Part shown: positions 8,071 to 15,403 of the stretch, piece by piece
Position numbering within the stretch: position 1 is the stretch's first letter
Layout: every line of letters begins with the position of its first letter
NCBI GenBank assembly: GCA_934630495.1
Contig: CAKTVW010000004.1
Coordinates: forward strand, 1-64,000
Length of the DNA stretch: 64,000 nucleotides
Source: an uncultured Oscillospiraceae bacterium
Lineage (GTDB): Bacteria; Bacillota; Clostridia; Oscillospirales; Oscillospiraceae
Direction of reading: 5' to 3'
Notes under the pieces: model-generated
What the model was told of the DNA's origin: nothing
The model's database searches: none
What the model saw: only the letters and a program-made list of their open reading frames with translations
Translations under genes and position numbers: made by a program

Positions 8071-8421
8071 TTACTCCTTTACGGTCGAAACAGCGGACAA
8101 AATGCGTTCGGCATTTTGTCGCACGGTGGGATCCTGATGCTGCAGCAGCGCGTCGGCGGCGTCCGTGATCTCTGCAAGCGCCGAACGCAGGCGGAGGGAA
8201 CGGGCCACGCAGCCCGTCGCGTTTTCCATATCGCGGAGAACGGCCTCCGCGCGGGAAACGGCGTCGTACACGCCCTGACGGGAAATGCCCTCGGATTCCG
8301 CAATCTCCGCTAAGGAAAGGTCCTGATTGTAATACAGATCGAAGTAGGTCTTTTGCTTTTCCGTCAGCAATGCGCCGTAATAATCAAGAAGAAGCGACAT
8401 GGTAAAGGCTTCGCGCTTCAT
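8071..8421 (-). CDS. ylxM: YlxM/p13-type helix-turn-helix protein
   Basis: This 116-residue protein has a sigma-70 region-4-like helix-turn-helix (YNQDLSLAEIAESEGISRQG, about 31-50) and the characteristic YYGALLTEKQ start. YlxM proteins (UPF0122) stand upstream of ffh in Firmicutes and are thought to act with the SRP system, perhaps as a regulator. The C-terminal third is longer than in short homologues. The ATG at 8421 has GGAGG ten bases upstream, and a near-perfect promoter lies just before it, making this the first gene of the ffh operon. Confidence 0.92.
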   Translation of the reverse strand: MKREAFTMSLLLDYYGALLTEKQKTYFDLYYNQDLSLAEIAESEGISRQGVYDAVSRAEAVLRDMENATGCVARSLRLRSALAEITDAADALLQHQDPTVRQNAERILSAVSTVKE

Positions 8422-8454
8422 GCAGATCGCCCTCCTTCCTTATGCTGCTCGGAC

Positions 8455-8483
8455 ATTATAGCACAGAGATTCGCGTCTGTCAA
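8455..8483 (-). promoter_or_regulatory. Consensus sigma-A promoter of ylxM-ffh-rpsP-khpA
   Basis: On the minus strand TTGACA (8483-8478), exactly 17 bases, then TATAAT (8460-8455). Both hexamers are perfect, consistent with high constitutive expression. Confidence 0.85.
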
Positions 8484-8550
8484 GAGAAAAAACTTGACAG
8501 ACATTTTTTGCTTGTATCGGCCGTCCTGCCCGAAGGAACGGGCGTCACGC

Positions 8551-8578
8551 TTGACTTTATTCCTTGATAATATATAAT
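8551..8578 (+). promoter_or_regulatory. Sigma-A promoter of the alkylation-repair gene
   Basis: TTGACT (8551-8556), 16 bases, TATAAT (8573-8578), ending 29 bases before the chosen ATG. It is divergent from the ylxM promoter. Confidence 0.7.
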
Positions 8579-8607
8579 GGTTTCAGAAAGAAGAGGTGTG
8601 CACTTTT

Positions 8608-9282
8608 ATGGATGCGATCGTGGACAGGCTCTTTGCCCTGCAGGATGAAAAGTACCGCGATTTTCAAGCGCGGCTGATGCCGACCGTTCCTTATGAACGG
8701 GTCATCGGCGTGCGGACGCCCGCGCTTCGGAGCCTTGCGAAGGAGCTTGTCGGTACGCCGCAGGCGGAGGCGTTTATGCGGGAGTTGCCGCACCGGTACT
8801 ATGAGGAGAATAATCTTCATGCGTTCCTGATCGAGTCGATCAGCCCGTTTGACGCCTGTGTGCGTGCACTGGACGCCTTTCTGCCGTATGTTGACAACTG
8901 GGCGACGTGCGACTGCATGAATCCCAAGGTGCTGGGGAAGCATAAGCAGGAGCTTTATCCGTACATTCTGCGCTGGCTGGCCGACGGCCGCCTTTACACG
9001 GTTCGCTTTGCGATCGGGCTGCTGATGCGCTATTACCTCGATGCGGACTTTTCGCCGGAGCAGCTTGCGCTTGTCGCGGCGATCGATTCCGAGGAGTATT
9101 ATTTAAAGATGATGGTCGCGTGGTATTTCGCGACGGCGCTTGCTAAGCAATATGACGCGGCACTGCCGTATTTGCTGGAGCGCCGCCTGCCGCCGTGGAC
9201 GCATAAAAAGACGATCCGCAAGGCGATCGAAAGCTATCGCGTTCCTGACGACAAGAAGGCCTATCTGCGAACCTTGGCTTGA
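8608..9282 (+). CDS. AlkD-like DNA alkylation repair protein
   Basis: This 224-residue all-helical protein belongs to the AlkD/HEAT-like DNA glycosylase group, which removes alkylated bases such as N3-methyladenine. Support comes from the repeat-like helices, GVRTPALRSLAKEL near the N-terminus, and the middle segment DNWATCDCM, matching the conserved D-x-W-x-x-x-D motif of small AlkD-type proteins. The ATG at 8608 is preferred over an earlier GTG because AGAGGTG precedes it by about nine bases. It probably shares a transcript with the downstream acyltransferase, 33 bases away. Confidence 0.85.
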   Translation: MDAIVDRLFALQDEKYRDFQARLMPTVPYERVIGVRTPALRSLAKELVGTPQAEAFMRELPHRYYEENNLHAFLIESISPFDACVRALDAFLPYVDNWATCDCMNPKVLGKHKQELYPYILRWLADGRLYTVRFAIGLLMRYYLDADFSPEQLALVAAIDSEEYYLKMMVAWYFATALAKQYDAALPYLLERRLPPWTHKKTIRKAIESYRVPDDKKAYLRTLA

Positions 9283-9315
9283 CGCGATCATCGAAACAGA
9301 GGGAGAGATATCGGT

Positions 9316-10359
9316 ATGATAAATCGCACGGAGCGCGTGCACGCGGTCGATCTGGCGAAGTGCATCGCGATCATCGGCGTAATATTGATCCATATTTCCA
9401 GCGACACGATCAGCTATGCGCCGATAAAAAGCCGGGAATGGCTGTACGGCGTATTTTGGGGAAGCGTTTCCAGAGGTGCAGTCCCGCTGTTTTTCCTGTG
9501 CAGCGGAGCCTTGCTTCTCGACCCGGACCGGGAGCTTTCGATCAGACGGATCTGGAAACGGAATATTCTTCATTTACTGACGGCGCTGTTTTTCTGGGCA
9601 GCCGTTTATAAGCTCTATCTCTACATAGCGCACGGCGCTTCCCTCCGCGACGGCATCGGACAGAGCGTGCGCGAGCTTCTGCTGTGGAAGCACGAGACAC
9701 ATCTGTATTTCCTGCACATCATGCTGCTGGTCTACGCGCTGCTGCCCGCAACGCGCCTGATCGCGGCCAAGGCCGACCGCAAGACTCTGCGGTATCTGCT
9801 TGTGCTGTGGGCGGTGCTGGGTGTGCTGCTGCCGACGGCAAAAAGCTTTGGCTGGCTCGACTCCTTCAGCGGGATCCCAACGCAGTGGCCGCTTGCGATG
9901 GCATGGTCGGCGATCGGCTGTACGCTGCTGGGTTTTTTCCTGAAGCAAGAGCCGCCGAAGCCTCTTTGGGGCGCGGTGCTGTTTGTGCTCGGCCTGCTGG
10001 TCTCCGCAGGCGGCACGGTGCTGCTTTCTTGGAGAGCGGGCACCGTGCGGCTGATGCTTCTGGAGGGCTTTTCGCCCGGGCCGTGCATGATGGCGGCAGG
10101 CGCTTTCTGCCTGTGCTGCCGCATCGCGCCGAAGCTGCCGCGTCGCGCCCTGCGGGCTGCGGAGTTCGGCGGAAAGGCATCCTTCTGCATCTATCTGTCG
10201 CATCTGCTGGTGCAGAAGATCGTGATCGATCTCGGCCTGCTCCCGCCGATGGCTGCGGCCGTGCGCATCCCGATATTCGCCGCACTCTGCCTTGCGGGGA
10301 GTATTTTGATCTATCTGCCGCTGTCGCGCATTCCGGGCGTCCGCCGCTGGCTGATCTGA
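9316..10359 (+). CDS. Membrane acyltransferase, acyltransferase-3 family
   Basis: This 347-residue protein has about ten hydrophobic segments. Its N-terminal pattern RVHAVDLAKCIAIIGVILIH contains the His (about 26) that is catalytic in OatA/OafA-type acyltransferases. Such enzymes move acyl groups from the cytoplasm to sugars or peptidoglycan outside. There is no extracellular SGNH domain, so it is the membrane part only. AGGGAGAG precedes the ATG. The acceptor is unknown; surface polysaccharide modification is the commonest role. A terminator-like hairpin lies about 70 bases downstream. Confidence 0.82.
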   Translation: MINRTERVHAVDLAKCIAIIGVILIHISSDTISYAPIKSREWLYGVFWGSVSRGAVPLFFLCSGALLLDPDRELSIRRIWKRNILHLLTALFFWAAVYKLYLYIAHGASLRDGIGQSVRELLLWKHETHLYFLHIMLLVYALLPATRLIAAKADRKTLRYLLVLWAVLGVLLPTAKSFGWLDSFSGIPTQWPLAMAWSAIGCTLLGFFLKQEPPKPLWGAVLFVLGLLVSAGGTVLLSWRAGTVRLMLLEGFSPGPCMMAAGAFCLCCRIAPKLPRRALRAAEFGGKASFCIYLSHLLVQKIVIDLGLLPPMAAAVRIPIFAALCLAGSILIYLPLSRIPGVRRWLI

Positions 10360-10390
10360 GGCCGATCGTACCTGTTTACGGGAATTTTGC

Positions 10391-10419
10391 TTGACAAATC
10401 GCCGCTTTGGGCATAAGAT
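10391..10419 (+). promoter_or_regulatory. Probable mgtE promoter
   Basis: TTGACA (10391-10396), a 17-base spacer and TAAGAT (10414-10419). A start near 10426 would give an untranslated leader of about 237 bases before mgtE. Confidence 0.65.
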
Positions 10420-10425
10420 ATTTAT

Positions 10426-10662
10426 GGAGGCTTTGGGCGCATCGGCGTTATCCTTGTGCGCCGCCGAAGCTTTTTAAGAAAAAATGATCTGAACGAAAGG
10501 GAGGGAAAGTCATGGATGCTGGGAGTAGCAGCGGCACAGCGATAGGCCGATGTCGACGGGAGCGGCTCCGCATCCGTGAGGGCCTTTCCTGATGATAGGG
10601 GTCTGCCGTGCCGGCTTCCGAATCTTGATGACGAAACATTATGAATCAGGAGGAAAGAACCG
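10426..10662 (+). promoter_or_regulatory. Structured mgtE leader, candidate unassigned riboswitch
   Basis: The leader has nested complementarity. GTCAT (10509-10513) can pair with ATGAC (10627-10631) and CGGCAC (10532-10537) with GTGCCG (about 10608-10613). A long arm has AGGCC/GGCCT (10544-10548, 10581-10585), GATG/CATC and an apical GGAG-CGG-CTCC. The element GGGAGTAGC at 10521-10529 resembles a conserved motif of yybP-ykoY manganese riboswitches, but the rest of that consensus is absent. The usual magnesium M-box core is not seen either. A metal-sensing RNA is inferred only from its position before a magnesium channel gene. These 303 bases hold no credible gene. Confidence 0.5.
10430..10475 (+). 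terminator. Terminator-like hairpin at the 5' end of the mgtE leader
   Basis: GCTTTG-GGCGCA (10430-10441) pairs with TGCGCC and CGAAGC (10457-10470) and is followed by TTTTT. It could end transcripts from the acyltransferase gene. Because the apparent mgtE promoter lies upstream of it, it could also attenuate mgtE. Confidence 0.55.
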
Positions 10663-12036
10663 ATGGCAGAGCATAGTGTTACGGTTGAAAGCACGCTGTC
10701 TGCGCTGCTTGAGGAAAAAAAGTATTCATCGATCCGCGATATCCTGACGACCATGAACCCAGCGGATATTGCGTCCGTCTTTGACGAGCTGGAGGAGGAG
10801 CGCTTGCCGCTGCTGTTCCGTCTGCTGCCGAAGGAGCTTGCGGCGGAGACGTTCGTCGAAATGGAGCCGGAGGCGCAGGAGCTTCTGATCCGCGGCTTCT
10901 CCGATTCCGAGCTGCGCGAGGTCCTGGACGAGCTGTATGTCGACGACGCGGTCGATATCGTGGAGGAAATGCCCGCCAACGTCGTGCGGCGTATCCTGTC
11001 GCAGGCCGACCCGCAGATGCGCAAGGAGATCAACGAGATCCTGCGCTATCCGGAAAACTCCGCCGGCTCGATCATGACCACGGAGTATGTTTCTTTGCGG
11101 CCCGGCATGACGGTGGGCGAGTCGATCCTGCGCATTCGCCGGACGGGCGTGGATAAAGAGACGATCTACACCTGCTACGTTACAAAGGACCGTATGCTTA
11201 TCGGCCTCGTAACGGTCAAGGACCTCCTGCTCGCGCAGGACGATGAGACAACCGTCGAGGAGATCATGCAGACGAATGTGATCTCCGTCAGCACCATGAC
11301 GGACCAGGAAGAGGTCGCGCAGATGTTCTCGAAGTACAACTTCCTTGCGCTGCCCGTCGTGGACGCGGAAAGCCGCATGGTCGGCATCGTCACCTTTGAC
11401 GACGCAATGGACGTCATGGAGGACGAGGCGACGGAGGATATGGAGATCATGGGCGGCATGACGCCGTCGGACAAGACCTACCTCCGTTCGACGACCTTTG
11501 ATCTGTTCAAGCATCGTATCCCTTGGCTGCTGCTGCTGATGGTGTCGGCCACCTTTACGGGGCTTATCATTACCGGCTTCGAGAGCGCACTGGCCGCGCA
11601 GGTCGCGCTGACTGCCTTTATCCCGATGCTCATGGACACCGGCGGTAATTCCGGTTCGCAGTCCTCCGTCACGGTCATTCGCGCATTGTCTCTGGGTGAG
11701 CTGGAATTTTCCGATATCCTGCGCGTGATCTGGAAGGAGGTCCGCACGGCGGTCCTCTGCGGCCTCACGCTTGCCGTGGCGTGCTTTGCGAAGATCATGG
11801 TTATTGACCGCCTGCTGATGGGCAACGAGAGCATTACCGTTCTGGTCGCGCTTACGGTCTGCATCACGATGGCGCTGACCGTTCTGGTCGCGAAGGTGAT
11901 CGGCTGCTCGCTGCCGATGCTGGCGAAAAAGATCGGCTTTGACCCGGCGGTTATGGCAAGCCCGTTCATCACGACGATCGTCGACGCAGTTTCTCTTCTG
12001 GTATACTTCGGCGTGGCAAACGCCCTGCTGCTGTAA
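10663..12036 (+). CDS. mgtE: Magnesium transporter MgtE
   Basis: This 457-residue protein is a gated Mg2+ channel of the inner membrane. The order is the MgtE N domain (about 20-130), two CBS domains (about 135-255), a connecting helix, and five membrane segments from about 285. The selectivity region PMLMDTGGNSGSQ (321-333) contains the conserved Asp at 325 and GGN. In MgtE the cytoplasmic domains sense Mg2+ and close the pore. The ATG has AGGAGG ten bases upstream and sits behind the long structured leader. The length is normal. Confidence 0.96.
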   Translation: MAEHSVTVESTLSALLEEKKYSSIRDILTTMNPADIASVFDELEEERLPLLFRLLPKELAAETFVEMEPEAQELLIRGFSDSELREVLDELYVDDAVDIVEEMPANVVRRILSQADPQMRKEINEILRYPENSAGSIMTTEYVSLRPGMTVGESILRIRRTGVDKETIYTCYVTKDRMLIGLVTVKDLLLAQDDETTVEEIMQTNVISVSTMTDQEEVAQMFSKYNFLALPVVDAESRMVGIVTFDDAMDVMEDEATEDMEIMGGMTPSDKTYLRSTTFDLFKHRIPWLLLLMVSATFTGLIITGFESALAAQVALTAFIPMLMDTGGNSGSQSSVTVIRALSLGELEFSDILRVIWKEVRTAVLCGLTLAVACFAKIMVIDRLLMGNESITVLVALTVCITMALTVLVAKVIGCSLPMLAKKIGFDPAVMASPFITTIVDAVSLLVYFGVANALLL

Positions 12037-12047
12037 GCGAATAAATG

Positions 12048-12082
12048 AAAACCGCATCCGAATTTTTTCGGATGCGGTTTTT
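12048..12082. terminator. Bidirectional terminator between mgtE and the convergent gene
   Basis: Perfect 15-base arms (12048-12062, 12067-12081) with a TTTT loop, A-rich before and T-rich after. It serves both mgtE and the convergent minus-strand gene. Confidence 0.9.
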
Positions 12083-12086
12083 GCGT

Positions 12087-12296
12087 TTACAGAGAGAAGT
12101 CCAAGTCGTCGCACTGGGCAAAATCCTTCGGCTTGATCCTTGCCGGGACGCGCTTGAGCGGATCGTATTTAAAGCGGCGGCATTTGTGGCAGGAGGCGAC
12201 GATGCCCTTTTTTGCGCAGAGATAGGTCGTATCGTCAATCTTGCCGGAATGGACGCAATAGGAGCAGAAACGGGCGATTTTTTTGCGGAAAAGCAT
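12087..12296 (-). CDS. Small Cys-rich (zinc-finger-like) protein
   Basis: This 69-residue basic protein has six cysteines. Four of them make a CxxC (CSYC) near residue 11 and a second CHKC near 36, with a lone Cys between. The layout suggests one bound zinc. It is likely cytoplasmic, with no signal peptide. The ATG at 12296 is chosen over one five codons earlier because GGAGGAA lies just before it, overlapping the earlier ATG. It follows the carboxyltransferase gene by 52 bases and ends at the shared terminator. I do not recognise a named family, and its function is unknown. Confidence 0.7.
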   Translation of the reverse strand: MLFRKKIARFCSYCVHSGKIDDTTYLCAKKGIVASCHKCRRFKYDPLKRVPARIKPKDFAQCDDLDFSL

Positions 12297-12348
12297 GTTC
12301 GATTCCTCCATAAAAACGGTGTGGACGCGGGCCTGCGCGTACCGGGCG

Positions 12349-13896
12349 TCAGAGCGGGATGTTGCCGTGCTTTTTCCGTACGGCGGCCGTCGGCGTCTTG
12401 TCCTTCAGCATATCCAGCGCGCGGATCAGCCGCTCGCGCGTTTCCTCGGGCGTGACGACCTCGTTGATATATCCGCGTTTGGCGGCGACATAGGGATTCA
12501 TGAATCTGCGGTTATATTCCTCGATCCGCTCGTCGCGCACGGCAGACGGGTTCGGAGCGTGCCGCAGCTCGTTTTTGCAGATAATATCCACTGCGCCCTC
12601 AGCGCCCATCACGGCGATCTGCGCGATCGGCCACGCGAGGACGAGATCGGCGCCGAGATTTTTGCTGTTCATGGCGATATAGGCCCCGCCGTAGGCCTTA
12701 CGCATGATGAGGCAGAGCTTCGGCACGGTGGCCTCCGAGAATGCGTACAGGAGCTTTGCGCCGTGGCGGATAATGCCGCCCTGCTCCTGATAGGTCCCCG
12801 GCAGGAAGCCCGGAACATCGACCAGCGTAAGGAGCGGAATGCCGAAGCAGTCGCAGAAGCGGACGAAACGCGCGGCCTTGTCCGACGCGTTGATGTCCAG
12901 ACAGCCGCTCATATAGCGGGGCTGGTTCGCGACGATGCCGACGGGCCTTCCGTCCATCCGTGCAAAGCCGATCACAATGTTTTTAGCAAAAGCGGACTGC
13001 ACCTCCAGAAAACGGCTGCCGTCGACAAGCTCCCGAATGACCTCGGTGACATCGTAGGACCGCTTCTGGTTGTCGGGGACGATCTGCTCGATGCGGCAGA
13101 CATGGTCAACCGGCTCGGTGGGGACGGCGGGAGGCGTTTTTTCGTTGGAATCGGGAAGATAGGCAAGAAGCTCCCGAACGCCCTTCAGGCAGCCTGCATC
13201 GTCGTCATAGACGAAATGCGCGACGCCGCTGATCTCTTCGTGCATCGTCGAGCCGCCGAGACGGTCGATGCCGACCTCCTCGCCGGTCACGACCTTTACG
13301 ACGTTCGGGCCGGTGATGAACATTTTCGCGGTCTCGCGGGACATGAAGATAAAGTCCGAGATGGCGGGGGAATAGCATGCGCCGCCCGCACACGGACCGA
13401 GGATCACGGAGATCTGCGGGATCACACCGGAGGCCAGCGTGTTGCGATAGAAAATGCCGCTGTAGCCGTCAAGAGAGCTGACGCCTTCCTCGATCCGCGC
13501 GCCGCCGCTGTCGTTGATGCAGATAAAAGGAGCGCGGCACATCAGGGCCATATCCATGATGTGGCAGATCTTTTTCGCGTGGGCTTCTCCGAGCGTTCCG
13601 CCGATCACGGTGAAGTCCTGCGCGGAGACGAAGACGGTGCGTCCGTGGATCGTTCCGTAGCCCGTTACGACGCCGTCGCCGGGAATGTGCTTTTCCGACA
13701 TGCCCAGCTCCGACGCGGCGGATTCGACCAGACTGTTGACTTCGACGAAGCTGTTTTCGTCGAGGAGCACGGCGATCCGCTCGTGGGCGGTGAGCTTGCC
13801 GGAGGCATGCTGCCGCGCGATGCGCTCCGAACCGCCGCCGAGACGTGATTTTTCTCGGATATCTTTCAGATCATCAAAATAGGAACGATCCCACAT
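12349..13896 (-). CDS. Acyl-CoA carboxylase/decarboxylase carboxyltransferase subunit
   Basis: This 515-residue protein has the two crotonase-like halves of the MmdA/PccB/AccD5 family, which move a carboxyl group between biotin and an acyl-CoA. Visible motifs are SGGARIEEGV (about 130-139) and GPCAGGACYSP in the first half, and DVPGFLPGTYQEQGGIIRHG and KAYGGAYIAMNSK in the second. No biotin carrier, biotin carboxylase or membrane decarboxylase gene is adjacent, although methylmalonyl-CoA decarboxylase subunits usually cluster. Its partners must be elsewhere, and the substrate cannot be fixed from the motifs. GAGGAG precedes the ATG, and a promoter lies at 13961-13989. Confidence 0.88.
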   Translation of the reverse strand: MWDRSYFDDLKDIREKSRLGGGSERIARQHASGKLTAHERIAVLLDENSFVEVNSLVESAASELGMSEKHIPGDGVVTGYGTIHGRTVFVSAQDFTVIGGTLGEAHAKKICHIMDMALMCRAPFICINDSGGARIEEGVSSLDGYSGIFYRNTLASGVIPQISVILGPCAGGACYSPAISDFIFMSRETAKMFITGPNVVKVVTGEEVGIDRLGGSTMHEEISGVAHFVYDDDAGCLKGVRELLAYLPDSNEKTPPAVPTEPVDHVCRIEQIVPDNQKRSYDVTEVIRELVDGSRFLEVQSAFAKNIVIGFARMDGRPVGIVANQPRYMSGCLDINASDKAARFVRFCDCFGIPLLTLVDVPGFLPGTYQEQGGIIRHGAKLLYAFSEATVPKLCLIMRKAYGGAYIAMNSKNLGADLVLAWPIAQIAVMGAEGAVDIICKNELRHAPNPSAVRDERIEEYNRRFMNPYVAAKRGYINEVVTPEETRERLIRALDMLKDKTPTAAVRKKHGNIPL

Positions 13897-13960
13897 TGTA
13901 TGCTTCTCCTCTTGGTGCCGATGCGGTCATGCGCATTCGGCGGGTACATGATTTTCTTCT

Positions 13961-13989
13961 ATCATAGCAGGAATAGGCCCGTATTTCAA
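13961..13989 (-). promoter_or_regulatory. Sigma-A promoter of the carboxyltransferase gene
   Basis: On the minus strand TTGAAA (13989-13984), 17 bases, TATGAT (13966-13961). The -35 element overlaps the stop codon of the upstream ylbJ. Confidence 0.65.
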
Positions 13990-15044
13990 GCAGTTTTTCG
14001 CCTCCTGCCGACCGATGCGGAGGCGCGGCACCTTCTCGCGCGGCGAAGCGCTGAAAGCAGACAGATCAGCGCGACGGCAACCATCACTGCCGCTGCGGGG
14101 AACGAACTCTGCGTCAGCGCGGCGGTAAGAAGCGCGGAGAGCAGACCATGCGTCAGCTTCGCCGTAAAATAATGCCTCGGGTGCAGGCCGAGCGGCTGCC
14201 ACAGGCTTGCCGCCTGCAAATGCACGCACAGACCGCCCCATCCCATTAAAAACGCACAGAGAATCACTTGGTGCACCGTCCCGCTCAGAGAGAGAATGCC
14301 GTTGGTCAGCTCGATCGTTCCGCAGAAAAGCGCCTGTATTTCCGCCTGCGGGATAAAAGAGATATAAGAAAACAGACGAAACAGGCCGACGGCCCTGCAC
14401 AGCGCGACAAGAACGGAGCAGAGCGTCACCAGGCCGCAGATCTGGAGCAGTGCGGCGCACGAGCCTTGCACGGCGTCCTGAAATGCGGCGGCGACGCCGC
14501 GTGTCGGCGCTTCGTCCCGGCGGTAAACGGCATATCGCGGAACGGACGATTCGGCAAAGAGAATGCCCGTCAGGACCGCACAGAGGCAGTGAACGCCGTA
14601 CAGAAAAAGCCCCATGCGCACGTCCGACAGCACGACCGACCCGATCAGCCCGACAAAAAAAGCCGGGCCGGAGTTGTTGCAAAAGCGCAGTAGCCGTTCC
14701 GCCTGCGTTTTGGAGAGCCGGCCGTGTGTGTACATGGAGACCGTCGTGGAGACGCCGACGGGATACCCGCCAATCAGGCTGATGAAGAACGGAAGAATGC
14801 AGCTCCCGTCGACACCGAAGCAGGCGGAGGCAATGCGGTCAAGGAGGGGAGATGCCCTGTGCGGTCTGAGCTGTGCGGCAAGCAGCTTCGTCAGCACAAA
14901 GAACGGCAGCAGCGCGGGAATGACCGCCGTGCCGCATCGGCGCAGCGCCTCGACCGCCGCCTGCGCGGCCTCGGCAGGATAGACGATCAGTCCGGCAGCG
15001 GCCAGTCCGATCGCGGTGAACAGCAGGATACGTTTTTTCATCAT
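13986..15044 (-). CDS. ylbJ: Sporulation integral membrane protein YlbJ
   Basis: This protein of about 352 residues has eight or more membrane segments and the nucleoside-transporter-gate fold. Family signatures include PALLPFFVL (about 44-52), LPFFISLIGGYPVG (about 84-97), CNNSGPAFFVG and LMGWGGLCVHLQ. In Bacillus subtilis YlbJ is made under sigma-E in the mother cell and is needed for spore cortex formation. Two consecutive ATG codons (15044 and 15041) fit the GGGAGG site; the first is given. A longer frame upstream lacks a ribosome site. The gene is divergent from yqfC, another sigma-E-type sporulation gene. Confidence 0.88.
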   Translation of the reverse strand: MMKKRILLFTAIGLAAAGLIVYPAEAAQAAVEALRRCGTAVIPALLPFFVLTKLLAAQLRPHRASPLLDRIASACFGVDGSCILPFFISLIGGYPVGVSTTVSMYTHGRLSKTQAERLLRFCNNSGPAFFVGLIGSVVLSDVRMGLFLYGVHCLCAVLTGILFAESSVPRYAVYRRDEAPTRGVAAAFQDAVQGSCAALLQICGLVTLCSVLVALCRAVGLFRLFSYISFIPQAEIQALFCGTIELTNGILSLSGTVHQVILCAFLMGWGGLCVHLQAASLWQPLGLHPRHYFTAKLTHGLLSALLTAALTQSSFPAAAVMVAVALICLLSALRRARRCRASASVGRRRKTA

Positions 15045-15097
15045 GTCGACCTCCCGTCTCGATCCATTCGTATGAATATATGCGCCGGGAGGAAAGA

Positions 15098-15130
15098 ATG
15101 AGCACTTCGCGCATAGACTGTTTTCGGTGA
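15098..15130 (+). CDS. Possible 10-residue leader peptide coupled to yqfC
   Basis: An ATG at 15098 with an excellent GGGAGGAAAGA site opens ten codons (MSTSRIDCFR) ending at TGA 15128-15130. That stop overlaps an ATG at 15130 (TGATG) that is in frame with yqfC. The yqfC start itself has only a weak GGTGA site, so the peptide may exist mainly to load ribosomes for yqfC. Confidence 0.35.
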   Translation: MSTSRIDCFR

Positions 15131-15135
15131 TGAAC

Positions 15136-15402
15136 ATGAAACGAAATATCAGCGGAAAGCTCAGCGAACGCCTCGACCTGCCCAACGAAGCGCTGACGGA
15201 CACGCCGCTCACGCGCGTGTGCGGCAGACAGAGCGTCAGCATCGAAAACCACCACGGTATCGTCGAATATACCGAGCAGTGCGTCCGCGTGTCGGTGCGG
15301 CGCGGAACGGTCGCGATTCTCGGAGAACGGCTGTCGATTGCCAGAATGACGCGTCGGTGTGTGGAGATTCGCGGATCGATCCGTGCCGTGGAGCTGGAAT
15401 AA
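15136..15402 (+). CDS. yqfC: Sporulation protein YqfC
   Basis: This 88-residue protein matches YqfC/YabP-type beta-rich sporulation proteins: KLSERLDLPNEAL at the start, then SIENHHGIVEYTE and an RGTVAILGERLSI strand. YqfC works with YqfD in the mother cell under sigma-E; its exact role is not settled. The ATG at 15136 is used. An ATG two codons earlier and a GTG at 15127 are alternatives, and a coupled leader peptide upstream may set the choice. yqfD follows after one base, so the pair is tightly coupled. Confidence 0.88.
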   Translation: MKRNISGKLSERLDLPNEALTDTPLTRVCGRQSVSIENHHGIVEYTEQCVRVSVRRGTVAILGERLSIARMTRRCVEIRGSIRAVELE

Positions 15403-15403
15403 A

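Noticed and set aside
6715..8313. 532-codon open frame on the plus strand opposite ffh and ylxM
   Set aside because: It mirrors the codon pattern of ffh on the other strand, has no ribosome site and no recognisable protein motif. The same holds for the long frames opposite valS, lon and ligA.
8520..8545. Short GCCC/GGGC hairpin between the divergent ylxM and alkD promoters
   Set aside because: Only a five-base stem with no T tract; too weak to call a terminator or operator.
10500..10640. M-box magnesium riboswitch before mgtE
   Set aside because: The conserved M-box core strings (GGTGAGGCTCC, GCTGCTGCC, GACGCCAATGGGTCAACAG) are absent; only the position fits.
15045..15126. Sigma-E promoter for ylbJ or yqfC
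   Set aside because: CATACGAA (minus) and CATAGACT (plus) resemble a -10 element, but no -35 like KMATATT lies 13-15 bases upstream of either.
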